Source: Microbacterium sp. Se63.02b
GTDB taxonomy: Bacteria > Actinomycetota > Actinomycetes > Actinomycetales > Microbacteriaceae
Direction of reading: 5' to 3'
DNA: 64,000 nt
Assembly: GCF_014171575.1 (NCBI RefSeq)
Contig: NZ_CP050453.1
Location: 868,001-932,000 of the forward strand
This document shows, in pieces, positions 44,390-52,526 of this stretch. A program made the position numbers and the translations under genes. The notes under the pieces were generated by a model. It was not told where the DNA came from. It saw only the letters and a program-made list of their open reading frames with translations, and searched no databases. The number at the start of each line of letters is the position of its first letter. The first letter of the stretch is position 1.

Positions 44390-44396
44390 GACGACT

Positions 44397-45731
44397 GTGA
44401 CCCCCACGACCGTGCGCCCCGGCATCGCCGAGCGTCTTTCGCAGATGATCCGGATCCCGACGGTCTCCGCGGAGCTCGATCAGCGCGGCTCCGCGCCGTT
44501 CGAGGAGTTCGTCGCACTGATCGCCGAGCTCTATCCCCTCGTGCACGAGAGGCTCACCCTCGAACGCCACACCGCATTCGGTCTGCTCTTCCACTGGCCC
44601 GGCTCCGGCGCTTCCGACGGAGGGCCCGTGGTGCTGATGGCCCACTACGACGTCGTCCCGGTCGACGAGAGCGATGCCTGGACCCATCCGCCGTTCGCCG
44701 GGGTGGTCGCGGACGGCTCGGTGTACGGTCGCGGTGCCCTGGATGACAAGGGACCGCTGATCGTCGTGCTCGAAGCGGTCGAGAACCTCCTGGCAGACGG
44801 ATTCGTGCCCACCCGCGACGTGTACCTCTCGTTCGGCGGCAACGAGGAGACCTACGGGAAGGCCGCAGAGGAGATCGCGCGGGTGCTGCACGACCGCGGC
44901 ATCGTGCCGTGGCTGGTCGTCGACGAGGGCGGCGCGGTCGTGGATGCGCCGCTTCCGTTCGTGCCGGGCCGCGCCGCGATGATCGGCGTGGGCGAGAAGG
45001 GCGTCATGACGGTGCGGCTCTCGGCCCGCGGTGAGGGCGGCCACGCCTCCGCTCCGCCGTCGCTCACCGCAGTCCGTCGCATCGCCAGAGCCGTCGACCG
45101 GCTCGGACCGACGACGTTCCGCCCGCGGGCATCGAACGCGGTCCTGCGGATGCTGTCCCAGCTCGCGGCGCAGACGACGGGACCTGCGCGACACCTGCTC
45201 CGGCTCCTGGCCTCGGCGCGGCCGCTGACGTCGCAGGTGTTCGCCGCGCTCGGCGGCGAACCCGCGGCGCTGGTGCGCACGACGGTCGCGCCGACGATGC
45301 AGTCCGGCGGAACCGCGGCGAACGTGCTGCCCTCGCAGGCGACCGCCACCGTGAATCTGCGCATCGCGCTGGGCGAGACGACGCAGCAGGCCGTGTACCG
45401 CCTGCGACGCCGGATCCGCGACCCCCTCGTGCGGGTCGAGGTCGTCGAGGCGAGTGAGCCGTCGCCCGAGTCGTCGACCGACAACGTCCAGTTCGCGCTG
45501 CTCGCGGCGGCACTGGAGGTCTCCCATCCCGGTGTCCCTGCCGTGCCGTACGTCATGATGGCGGCCACCGACTCGCGCCATTTCCATCGCTTCGCGCCGG
45601 CCGTCTACCGCTTCGCTCCGCTGGACATGTCCAACGCGCAGCGCGCCTCGATCCACGGCGTCGACGAGAGCGTCGAGATCGCGGCCCTGGAGCGGGGGAG
45701 CGGTTCCATCGCACGCTCCTCGAACGGCTAG
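44397..45731 (+). CDS. M20 family metallopeptidase / deacylase
   Basis: About 444 residues. Metal ligands and catalytic residues of the M20 family: LMAHYDVVPVDE (His, Asp), GRGALDDKGPL (Asp), GGNEETYGKAA (Glu-Glu) and VDEGGAVV; the dimerisation insertion lies around 190-350. MMAATDSRHFHRF supplies the final His. Carboxypeptidase S-like members cleave N-acyl amino acids or dipeptides. Start is GTG 44397 (leaderless layout) or ATG 44388. No signal peptide, so cytoplasmic. Confidence 0.9.
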   Translation: MTPTTVRPGIAERLSQMIRIPTVSAELDQRGSAPFEEFVALIAELYPLVHERLTLERHTAFGLLFHWPGSGASDGGPVVLMAHYDVVPVDESDAWTHPPFAGVVADGSVYGRGALDDKGPLIVVLEAVENLLADGFVPTRDVYLSFGGNEETYGKAAEEIARVLHDRGIVPWLVVDEGGAVVDAPLPFVPGRAAMIGVGEKGVMTVRLSARGEGGHASAPPSLTAVRRIARAVDRLGPTTFRPRASNAVLRMLSQLAAQTTGPARHLLRLLASARPLTSQVFAALGGEPAALVRTTVAPTMQSGGTAANVLPSQATATVNLRIALGETTQQAVYRLRRRIRDPLVRVEVVEASEPSPESSTDNVQFALLAAALEVSHPGVPAVPYVMMAATDSRHFHRFAPAVYRFAPLDMSNAQRASIHGVDESVEIAALERGSGSIARSSNG

Positions 45732-45791
45732 GGTGATCTCACCCGCCTCCCGCCGCCCGCCGGAGGACCCGCACGAGAAGCAGGAGACGCG

Positions 45792-47253
45792 ATGACGCGC
45801 ACCCGGACCCTGGGGACCCTCGCCGTCGTCGTCGGCTTCCTCGCCTTCGTGGAGTTCACGAGCGGGGTGTTGCAGGGCTATTACACGCCCATGCTCAGCG
45901 ACATCGCGCGGCATCTCGGCATCCACGACGCAGACGTGAACTGGCTCGAGGGCACGCAGCTCATGCTGTCCGCGCTCGTGGTGCCGGCGTTCGCGAAGCT
46001 CGGCGACATGGTCGGCCACAAGCGGATGCTGCTCATCTCGACGGCCGTCACCGCTGCCGCCGCCCTGGTCCTGCCCTTCACCGACTCCTTCGTGGTGTTC
46101 CTCGCGGCCTGGGCGCTCATGGGGTTCTACGTGGTGTGGCTCCCGCTGGAGATCGCGCTCGTCTGGTCGCGGTCGCGGCGGATGGAGGGGCGTTCCTCGA
46201 TCACGGCCAAGGCGGCGGGGCTCCTGGTCGCGGCGCTCGAAGCCGGCGCGATCATCGGTGCCCTCGTCGGCGGAGCGCTCATCGACGTGCTTCCTCTCAC
46301 TGTCGTGCTGCTCGTCCCTGCCGTGCTCATCGTGGTGTGCTTCTTCGTGATCCTCTTCGGCGTGACGGAGTCGCCAGAGCCCACAGGAGGCGTCTTCGAC
46401 ACCGTCGGACTGGTGCTGATCTCTCTCGCACTGCTCTGCTTCACGGGCGGTCTGAGCCTGCTGCGCCTCGAGGGCGGTCTGGTGAACCCGTGGTCGTGGG
46501 CGGTCGTGGTTCTCGGCGTCCTGCTCGTGGTCCCGTTCGTGCGGTGGGAGTTGCGCTGCGACGACCCGCTGATCGACGTGCGGATGTTCCGCTCTCCCGC
46601 GCTCGGTCCGGTGTTCCTGACCGCCGGCCTCTTCGGGGTCAGCGTGCTCGGGGCGCAGGCCCCGCTGTCGACGTTCGCGCGCACCGATCCGAACGTCTAC
46701 GGCTACGGTCTGGGGACCAGCGGGTTCGCGACCTCCCTGATCATCGGGGTGTATCTCGTCGCGATGATCGTCGGGGCGCTCCTGTTCCCTGTGGTCGCGC
46801 GAAGGTTCTCGCCCCGCCTGACCCTCATGGGCGCATCCGTGCTCGTGGGTGTCGGGTTCCTGCTCTTCCTGCCGTTCCATGACGCCTACGGTCAGGTCAT
46901 CACGAACATGGTCGTGGTGGGGCTCGGCTCCGGGGCGCTCGTGGCGGCGCTCCCCTGCGGCGGCCGCGTCCGCCGCGCCCGCCTCGCAGACCGACGTCGC
47001 GACGGGACTCACGAATTCCGTGAAGACCGTCGGTGGGGCGATCGCCTCGTGTGTCTTCGGCATCGCACTGCTGCACGGGGTCGCGAGTGCGGCAGGGGGT
47101 GCCGAGGGGACGGCCGGCTCGCTCGCCGGGTACTTCACCGTCTGGATCGTCTGCGGAGCGACGGCGCTCGCGGCGGCCGTGATCCTCGTGTTCGTCCCCA
47201 AGACCGCGTTCACGGACCGCACCGTCGACGCCGAGATCGCTCCCGTGGTCTGA
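45792..47253 (+). CDS. MFS transporter (frameshifted)
   Basis: About 486 residues, probably 14 membrane segments (DHA2-like length). VVVGFLAFVEFTSGVLQGYYTPMLSDIARHLGI forms segment 1 and its loop; KLGDMVGHKRMLL is the A-motif loop between segments 2 and 3. One C too many in CCCC 46952-46955; repaired, the sequence continues ALPAAAASAAPASQTDVATGLTNSVKTVGGAIASCVFG, the drug:H+ antiporter segment, and ends at 47253. AGCAGGAGACGCG precedes ATG 45792. Likely efflux; substrate unknown. Confidence 0.88.
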
Positions 47254-47302
47254 CCTCCGTCGACGCGGCGAAGGCCATCCGCGCGGGCGGCCTTCGGGGC
47301 CC

Positions 47303-47593
47303 TCAGTCGCGGTCGAGTCCGAAGGTGCGCTTCATGATCGCCTGCACATCCCGGTCGAGTCCGTCGATGCGGGTGTTCACGGTATCGAAGCGCGCGTTCA
47401 TCTCGGTGCGCAGTCCGTCGATCTGGCCGTTCATCTCGGTGCGCAGCCCGCCGATCTGGCCGTTCATCTCGGTACGGAGTCCGCCGATCTCGGTGCGGAG
47501 GACGCGGATGAACAGCGTCGAGACGAGGGTCAGGGTGCCGAACATCAGTGTGACGAAGGCCCCGATCATCGTCCAGATCTGCGCATCGTTCAT
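47303..47593 (-). CDS. small membrane protein with 11-residue coiled-coil repeats
   Basis: 96 residues from ATG 47593 (MNDAQIWTMIGAFVTLMFGTL); GAGGAAG upstream. One membrane segment (8-32) followed by repeats of the form IGGLRTEMNGQ (three full copies, then variants up to VNTRIDGLDRDVQAIMKR). Such 11-residue (hendecad) repeats form right-handed or parallel coiled coils. The topology of a short N-terminal anchor plus cytoplasmic coil is common in actinobacteria but unnamed. Function unknown. Confidence 0.72.
   Translation of the reverse strand: MNDAQIWTMIGAFVTLMFGTLTLVSTLFIRVLRTEIGGLRTEMNGQIGGLRTEMNGQIDGLRTEMNARFDTVNTRIDGLDRDVQAIMKRTFGLDRD
47395..47493. repeat. 33-bp tandem repeat, three copies, within the coiled-coil gene
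   Basis: Units begin CGTTCATCTC at 47395, 47428 and 47461. They differ by a few bases and encode the 11-residue repeat. Copy number may vary between strains. Confidence 0.85.
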
Positions 47594-47701
47594 GAATCCC
47601 ACTTCCTCATCGTCGCATCGATCCGGCCAGCCTGCCAGAGCGCGATCCGCGAAGATATCGGAGCTACGAGGATTGTGGGGAGTCTGCCGATTTCGCCCAC
47701 T

Positions 47702-47750
47702 GAGCAGGAGAAGACCGGGCGACGGACTGCTCCGTCACCCGGTCCTGCTC
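47702..47750 (-). terminator. terminator of rtcB
   Basis: GAGCAGGA (47702 on) pairs with TCCTGCTC, and GACCGGGCGACGGA with TCCGTCACCCGGTC (one mismatch), forming a long stem that reaches the rtcB stop region. Confidence 0.7.
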
Positions 47751-48918
47751 AATCGCCCTTCACGTTGACGAGCTGCCGCAGCGTGTGCCGGATCGTCACC
47801 AGGCTCGCGGCATCCGCCATCACCTGGTCGATCGGCTTGTACGCCTGCGGGATCTCATCGACGAAGGCATCCGTGTCTCGGAATTCGATGCCGGCCATGG
47901 CCTCACGCAGCTGGTCATGCGTGAACGTCCTCCTGGCGGCCGAACGGGAGTACTCCCGCCCCGCGCCATGCGGCGAGGAGTTCAGCGACTGCGGGTCACC
48001 GAGCCCCTCGACCACGTACGAAGCGGTGCCCATCGACCCCGGGATGAGGCCCGGTCGACCGGCATCCGCCTGGATGGCGCCCTTCCGGGACACCCAGACC
48101 AGCTTGCCGTAGTGCTTCTCCGACTCGGTGAAGTTGTGGTGGCAGTTGATGCGCTCCTGCTCCGCGACCGCGGTGCCGAGGAACTCCGACACCTGGCGGA
48201 TGACCCGGTCCATCATCTCCTCCCGGTTCAGCAGGGCGAAGTGCTGGGCCCACCGCAGCTCGCGGATGTAGCGGGTGAACTCCGGGGTGCCCTCGACGAG
48301 ATAGGCCAGGTCGGGGTCGGGGAGGTCGATCCACCACTGCTTCGCCAGCCGCTGGGCCACGGCGATGTGGTGAGTCGCGATCTTGTTGCCGACACCTCTC
48401 GAACCCGAGTGCAGGAACAGCCAGACCCGGTCGAGCTCGTCCACCGACACCTCGATGAAGTGGTTGCCCGAACCGAGCGTTCCCAGCTGCAGCCGCCAGT
48501 TCCCGGCGTAGGTCGCGGGATCGAAGCCGTTCTTCTCTGCCAGCTGCTCGAGTTCGGAGATCCGCGGCTCGGCGGTCGCGACGACCTTGCGGTTGTACCG
48601 GCCGGCCGAGAGCGGGATGGCGCGCTCGATCTGCTCCCGAAGCTCGGCGAGGTCTCGGCCGTCGAGGTCGCTCCTCGTGAACGGGGTGCGGACGGCGATC
48701 ATGCCGCAACCGATGTCGACGCCCACGGCCGCCGGGATGATGGCGCCGAGCGTCGGGATGACCGAGCCGACCGTCGCCCCCTTGCCGAGGTGGGCATCCG
48801 GCATCAGCGCCAGGTGCGGGTGGATGAACGGCATGCGAGCCGTGGTGTACGCCTGATCGAGTGTCTTCTCGTCGATCAGCGATGCCCACGACAGCAGCCG
48901 TGCGGAGAGCCTCTCCAT
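47749..48918 (-). CDS. rtcB: RNA-splicing ligase RtcB family protein
   Basis: 389 residues. GTP-dependent RNA ligase joining 2',3'-cyclic phosphate or 3'-phosphate to 5'-OH ends. Metal and guanylate motifs: MPDAHLGKGATVGSV, GVDIGCGMIAVRT, LGSGNHFIEVS, FLHSGSRGVGNKIA, INCHHNFTE, IPGSMGTASYVV and the nucleophile His in SSPHGAGREYSR. AAAGGAATC precedes ATG 48918. A transcript from a small upstream gene terminates just before it, so rtcB either has its own promoter near 48940 or depends on readthrough. Confidence 0.95.
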   Translation of the reverse strand: MERLSARLLSWASLIDEKTLDQAYTTARMPFIHPHLALMPDAHLGKGATVGSVIPTLGAIIPAAVGVDIGCGMIAVRTPFTRSDLDGRDLAELREQIERAIPLSAGRYNRKVVATAEPRISELEQLAEKNGFDPATYAGNWRLQLGTLGSGNHFIEVSVDELDRVWLFLHSGSRGVGNKIATHHIAVAQRLAKQWWIDLPDPDLAYLVEGTPEFTRYIRELRWAQHFALLNREEMMDRVIRQVSEFLGTAVAEQERINCHHNFTESEKHYGKLVWVSRKGAIQADAGRPGLIPGSMGTASYVVEGLGDPQSLNSSPHGAGREYSRSAARRTFTHDQLREAMAGIEFRDTDAFVDEIPQAYKPIDQVMADAASLVTIRHTLRQLVNVKGD

Positions 48919-48972
48919 GATTCCTTTCCTTGTGGTGGTGTCCAGCCAAAAGGTCAGGGGCCTCCAACGGAA

Positions 48973-49002
48973 AACGCCCCGGACCTGACGGTGCGGGGCG
49001 TT
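48973..49002 (-). terminator. intrinsic terminator between small ORF and rtcB
   Basis: AACGCCCCG (48973-48981) and CGGGGCGTT (48994-49002) form a perfect 9-base stem. On the minus strand it is followed by TTTTCCG. Lies 17 bases after the small ORF stop and 55 bases before the rtcB start. Confidence 0.75.
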
Positions 49003-49018
49003 GCGAGAGCGGATGCTG

Positions 49019-49117
49019 TCACACGGCGCGCGCCGGAGGGTACGACTCGTAGCGGTCATTGCGCTTCGGCTGAAGCTGCAAGACCGCTGCGATGGGGAGA
49101 TTCCGCTGGGCGGTCAT
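49019..49117 (-). CDS. 32-residue small protein upstream of rtcB
   Basis: ORF beginning MTAQRNLPIAAVLQLQPKRN and ending DRYESYPPARAV. It has its own promoter (49194-49165), a ribosome binding site GAGGAG eight bases upstream and a terminator just downstream, so it is a complete transcription unit rather than a chance ORF. Composition is amphipathic-basic with a Tyr/Pro-rich tail. It may be an independent small protein or a regulatory leader for rtcB. Not recognised. Confidence 0.55.
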   Translation of the reverse strand: MTAQRNLPIAAVLQLQPKRNDRYESYPPARAV

Positions 49118-49164
49118 CCGTCGACTCCTCGGCTGGCGTGCTGGCCGTCCGGCACAGCCTTGCC

Positions 49165-49194
49165 ACCCTAGGGCGCGACACGCCCGGGAGTCAA
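49165..49194 (-). promoter_or_regulatory. promoter of the small gene upstream of rtcB
   Basis: On the minus strand TTGACT (49194-49189), 18-base spacer, TAGGGT (49170-49165). The -35 overlaps the stop codon of the preceding VOC gene. Good match to the vegetative consensus. Confidence 0.6.
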
Positions 49195-49595
49195 ACGCTG
49201 TCCCGCGGCGGGTTGTACATGAACTCGATCCGGATGCCGTCGGCGTCTTCCACGAAAGACGCGTAGTAGCGGTCCGAGTATCGCGGATACTCCTTCGGCT
49301 CGCGCACAGCCGTCCAGCCGGAATCCGTCGCGAGTGCATGCAGGCGATCGACCTCGTCGCGGGAAGCCACCGCGAACGCGATGTGCTGCCAGCCGACGCG
49401 GCCGTGGCGGTGCGGAGAATCGTCGTCGTCCCAGGTGTACAGGATGATCTCGGTCTCGTCGCCGTTGTTCCACGAGAGGGAGTGGTCGTCTTCGCCACCG
49501 CTCACGTACCCGAGGGCCGTGAGGACGGGATGGAACTGCGTGCGTCCGCGCTCGAGGTCGGCGACGGTGATGCCCAGGTGATCGAGGAGTGCCAT
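49191..49595 (-). CDS. VOC family protein (glyoxalase superfamily)
   Basis: 134 residues. MALLDHLGITVADLERGRTQFHPVLTALGY begins the first beta-alpha-beta-beta-beta module; WQHIAFAVASRDEVDRLHALA and YYASFVEDADGIRIEFMYNP the second, with His8-like, His and Glu positions (H6, H71 region, E near 126) fitting the metal site of VOC enzymes. Function unknown; may be a lyase or a binding protein. Confidence 0.88.
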   Translation of the reverse strand: MALLDHLGITVADLERGRTQFHPVLTALGYVSGGEDDHSLSWNNGDETEIILYTWDDDDSPHRHGRVGWQHIAFAVASRDEVDRLHALATDSGWTAVREPKEYPRYSDRYYASFVEDADGIRIEFMYNPPRDSV

Positions 49596-49628
49596 CCCGT
49601 CAGTCTTCCAGGGGCGGCTGACCTCGCA

Positions 49629-50396
49629 CTAGTGCGGGGCGTGGTACTCGGCCTCGCCGCGCTTCCAGTAGCCCTTCACGACGGCCTTGGCGGTGTCGAC
49701 GCCCCAGCGCTCGAGCAGCGCCCGACCCGGCTTGACGATCGCCTGCTCGGCGGCGATGAACACGAAGGGGTCGGAGCCGACGGCGTCATCGGCGGTCAGG
49801 GTCTCGAGGAACGCGATGAGAGCGGAGCCGGACGGCGCGTTACCGCGGTGCAGCCACTCGATCTCGACCGGGGCCTCGATGTCGAACTCCCGGCCCTGGT
49901 TCACCGTCTCCACCACGATGCGGGCGGGGGTGCCCACGGGGATCAGCGCGGCGAACCGGCGGATCGCGGGGATCGCGGTCTCATCGCCCACCAGCAGCCA
50001 GGAGCCGGGTTCGCCGACGAGGACCGCGGAGCCACGAGGTCCGCCGACGCCGATCGCCGCCCCGAGCGGTGCTGTCGCGGCCCAGGGAGCCGCGACGCCC
50101 TGGTCGCCGTGGACGGCGAACTCGACGTCCAGCCAATCCTCGCCCCAGGCGAGCGGGGTGTATTCGCGGCTCGGTGCGGAGCGCAGCTCTTCCACCGAGC
50201 CGACCGGACCGTCGGGGAAGAAGAGCCGCATGTGGTCGTCGGAGCCGAGGGAGTCGAAGCCGGCGAGGTCGCTGCCGGTCAGGCGGACGCGCACGAAGTC
50301 CGGGGCCAGCCATTCGCGTGCGCTCAGGGTGACGTTGCGGAAGCGCAGCTCGAGGCCGCGACGCTCGATCGAGAAGCCGGATTTCGTATCGCTCAT
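49629..50396 (-). CDS. siderophore-interacting protein (ferric-siderophore reductase, ViuB/SIP family)
   Basis: 255 residues. FAD-binding beta-barrel with SREYTPLAWGEDWLDVEFAVHGDQGVAAPWA (R-x-Y-T motif) and a C-terminal NAD(P)H domain with GSWLLVGDETAIPAI and VFIAAEQAIVKPGRALLERWGVD. It reduces Fe3+-siderophore in the cytoplasm to release iron. The leaderless start ATG 50396 follows TAGCCT (50408-50403) by six bases, inside an IdeR-type box, and it is divergent from the siderophore uptake operon. Confidence 0.94.
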   Translation of the reverse strand: MSDTKSGFSIERRGLELRFRNVTLSAREWLAPDFVRVRLTGSDLAGFDSLGSDDHMRLFFPDGPVGSVEELRSAPSREYTPLAWGEDWLDVEFAVHGDQGVAAPWAATAPLGAAIGVGGPRGSAVLVGEPGSWLLVGDETAIPAIRRFAALIPVGTPARIVVETVNQGREFDIEAPVEIEWLHRGNAPSGSALIAFLETLTADDAVGSDPFVFIAAEQAIVKPGRALLERWGVDTAKAVVKGYWKRGEAEYHAPH

Positions 50397-50414
50397 GAAG
50401 TAAGGCTAACCTAA
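50396..50414. promoter_or_regulatory. IdeR/DtxR-type iron box 1
   Basis: TGAAGTAAGGCTAACCTAA matches 16 or more of 19 positions of the TTAGGTTAGSCTAACCTAA consensus. It covers the -10 and start codon of the siderophore-interacting protein gene. Confidence 0.8.
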
Positions 50415-50420
50415 TTGAAG

Positions 50421-50439
50421 TGAGGTCAGGTCACCCTAA
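50421..50439. promoter_or_regulatory. IdeR/DtxR-type iron box 2
   Basis: TGAGGTCAGGTCACCCTAA is a weaker match (about 13-14 of 19), six bases after box 1. It probably controls the uptake operon on the plus strand. Confidence 0.5.
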
Positions 50440-50498
50440 CTTCACCCCCCCCGACGCCCTTCGTGTGCGCGACGATCCCGCAGAACAGGAGTCTCTCC

Positions 50499-51491
50499 AT
50501 GTCCGTGCCCAGAACCCTCACCGCCACGAGCGTCGCGCTCGTCGGACTTCTCGCCCTCGCCGGCTGCGCCTCCAGCAGCACGGCGGAACCGGAGGAGACC
50601 GACCCGGCGGCCGGCTCCGTCACGATCGAGGACAACACGGGCACGCACGAGATCGACACCCCGCCCGCGTCCGTCGTCGCCCTCGACAACCGCACGTTCC
50701 AGACGCTCTCGGACTGGGGCGTCGAGCTCTCGGCCGGCGCCGTGGCGCTCATGCCGGAGACCGTGTCGTATGCGAAGGACGAGGAGATCGTCGACATCGG
50801 GCTGCACAGCGAGCCGAACCTCGAGGCGGTCGTCGCCGTCGAGCCCGACCTGATCATCAGCGGTCAGCGATTCACCCAGCACAACGCCGCGATCGCCGAC
50901 CTCGTGCCCGAAGCCACGATCATCGACCTCGAGCCGCGCGAGGGTGAGCCCTTCGACGAGGAGCTCACGCGCCAGGTCACCGTCCTCGGCGAGATCTTCG
51001 GCAAGCAGGCCGAGGCCAAGAAGCTGGTCGACGACTTCGACGCCGCGGTCGAGCGCGCCAAGGCCGCGTACGACGACGCCGATACGGTGATGGCCGTCAA
51101 CACCTCCGGCGGAGAGATCGGCTACCTCGCGCCGACGGTCGGCCGCTCGCTCGGGCCGATCTACGACATCCTCGGCCTCACTCCGGCGCTCGAAGTCGAT
51201 GACGCCAGTGACGACCACCAGGGTGACGAGATCTCGGTCGAGGCCATCGCGTCGTCGAACCCTGACTGGATCCTCGTGCTCGACCGCGACGCCGTGTTCG
51301 CCGCCGAGACCCCCGACTACGTGCAGGCCGCGGAGATCCTCGAGAGCTCCGAGGCGCTCGCTGGAGTGACGGCGGTGCAGGACGAGCAGATCGTCTACAT
51401 GCCCACCGACACCTACCTGAACGAGGGCATCCAGACGTACACGACGTTCCTCAACGACTTCGCAGACGCGCTCGAGAAGAGCGCGAACTGA
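50499..51491 (+). CDS. siderophore ABC transporter substrate-binding lipoprotein
   Basis: 330 residues. Type II signal peptide with lipobox LALAGC (Cys23). FecB/FatB-type fold: VVALDNRTFQTLSDWGVELSAGAVALMP, EPDLIISGQRFTQHNAAIADLVPEATIIDLEP, NPDWILVLDRDAVFA. Closest outline is the YclQ/CeuA group that binds catecholate siderophores. GGAGTCTCTCC precedes ATG 50499. First gene of the SBP-permease-permease-ATPase operon under IdeR-type boxes. Confidence 0.92.
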   Translation: MSVPRTLTATSVALVGLLALAGCASSSTAEPEETDPAAGSVTIEDNTGTHEIDTPPASVVALDNRTFQTLSDWGVELSAGAVALMPETVSYAKDEEIVDIGLHSEPNLEAVVAVEPDLIISGQRFTQHNAAIADLVPEATIIDLEPREGEPFDEELTRQVTVLGEIFGKQAEAKKLVDDFDAAVERAKAAYDDADTVMAVNTSGGEIGYLAPTVGRSLGPIYDILGLTPALEVDDASDDHQGDEISVEAIASSNPDWILVLDRDAVFAAETPDYVQAAEILESSEALAGVTAVQDEQIVYMPTDTYLNEGIQTYTTFLNDFADALEKSAN

Positions 51492-51497
51492 GCTCTT

Positions 51498-51530
51498 GCG
51501 GCGGCATCCGGCTGATCCGGATGCCGCCGC
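51498..51530 (+). terminator. intercistronic hairpin after the lipoprotein gene
   Basis: GCGGCGGCATCCGG (51498-51511), loop CTGAT, CCGGATGCCGCCGC (51517-51530): perfect 14-base stem with no T run. More likely sets the binding-protein:permease expression ratio (partial termination or 3'-end protection) than stops transcription. Confidence 0.65.
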
Positions 51531-51539
51531 ACCGTCATC

Positions 51540-52526
51540 ATGGTCACCACCGATATCACTGTGCCGCCCCGCCACGCCGGGCGGCTCTTCGACGTGAAGC
51601 TGCTCATCGGCGTCCTCGTCGTCGCCGTCCTCCTCGTCATCTCGCTGTTCACCGGCGTGTACGACATTGCCGGCGCCGCGGACGGCGCGCAGATGTTCCA
51701 GATCACCCGCGTCCCGCGCACGATCGCACTGGTGCTCGCGGGAGCGTCCATGGCGATGGCGGGACTGGCGATGCAGCTGCTCACACAGAACCGCTTCGTC
51801 GAGCCGACCACCACCGGGACGACGGAGTGGGCGGGGCTCGGCCTTCTCGCGGTGATGATCCTCGTGCCCCAGCCGTCTCTCCCGCTGCGCATGGCCGGCG
51901 CCGTGATCGCCGCCTTCATCGGCACGATGGTGTTCTTCGCCTTCCTCCGCCGGGTCGCCCTGAAGTCGTCGCTGATCGTCCCGATCGTCGGCATCATGCT
52001 CGGTGCGGTGGTCGGAGCGCTGTCCACCTACATCGCGCTCGCCACGAATTCGCTGCAGATCCTCGGCGTGTGGTTCGCCGGGAGCTTCACCTCGGTGATG
52101 CGCGGGCAATACGAGATGCTCTGGATCGTCGCGATCATCGGGGTGATCGTGTTCATCGTGGCTGACCGGCTCACGATCGCGGGCCTCGGCGAGGAGATCG
52201 CCACCAACGTCGGCGTGAACTACAACCGGATCATCCTCCTCGGTACGGTCCTGATCGCGGTGACGACCGGCGTCGTGACCGTGGTCGTCGGCAATCTGCC
52301 CTTCCTGGGACTCATCGTGCCCAACATCGTCTCGATGGTGCGCGGTGACGACCTGCGCAGCAACCTGCCCTGGGTGTGTCTGCTCGGCATCGCCATCGTC
52401 ACGGTGTGCGACATCATCGGGCGCACGATCATCATGCCGTTCGAGGTGCCCGTCTCGTTGATCCTCGGGGTCGTCGGCGCCGTCGTGTTCGTGCTCCTCC
52501 TGCTCAGGCAGCGTCGACGTGGCTAG
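51540..52526 (+). CDS. iron-siderophore ABC permease 1 (YclN-like)
   Basis: 328 residues, eight to ten membrane segments of the FecCD family: RVPRTIALVLAGASMAMAGLAMQLLTQNRFVEPTTTGTTEWAGLG near the N terminus and PFLGLIVPNIVSMVRGDDLRSNLPW near the C terminus, which contacts the ATPase. ATG 51540 begins MVTTDITVPPRHAG. Overlaps permease 2 by eight bases. The QNRFVEPTTTGTTEWAGLG block is the variant seen in the YclN/CeuB-type permeases. Confidence 0.93.
   Translation: MVTTDITVPPRHAGRLFDVKLLIGVLVVAVLLVISLFTGVYDIAGAADGAQMFQITRVPRTIALVLAGASMAMAGLAMQLLTQNRFVEPTTTGTTEWAGLGLLAVMILVPQPSLPLRMAGAVIAAFIGTMVFFAFLRRVALKSSLIVPIVGIMLGAVVGALSTYIALATNSLQILGVWFAGSFTSVMRGQYEMLWIVAIIGVIVFIVADRLTIAGLGEEIATNVGVNYNRIILLGTVLIAVTTGVVTVVVGNLPFLGLIVPNIVSMVRGDDLRSNLPWVCLLGIAIVTVCDIIGRTIIMPFEVPVSLILGVVGAVVFVLLLLRQRRRG

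Noticed and set aside
44280..47222. 980-residue open frame on the minus strand opposite the M20 peptidase and MFS genes
   Set aside because: It is rich in Arg, Glu, Gln and His runs with no domain, and lies opposite two genes with clear family motifs. High GC keeps antisense frames open.
47395..47493. CRISPR array
   Set aside because: Units are contiguous without spacers and encode an in-frame coiled-coil repeat.
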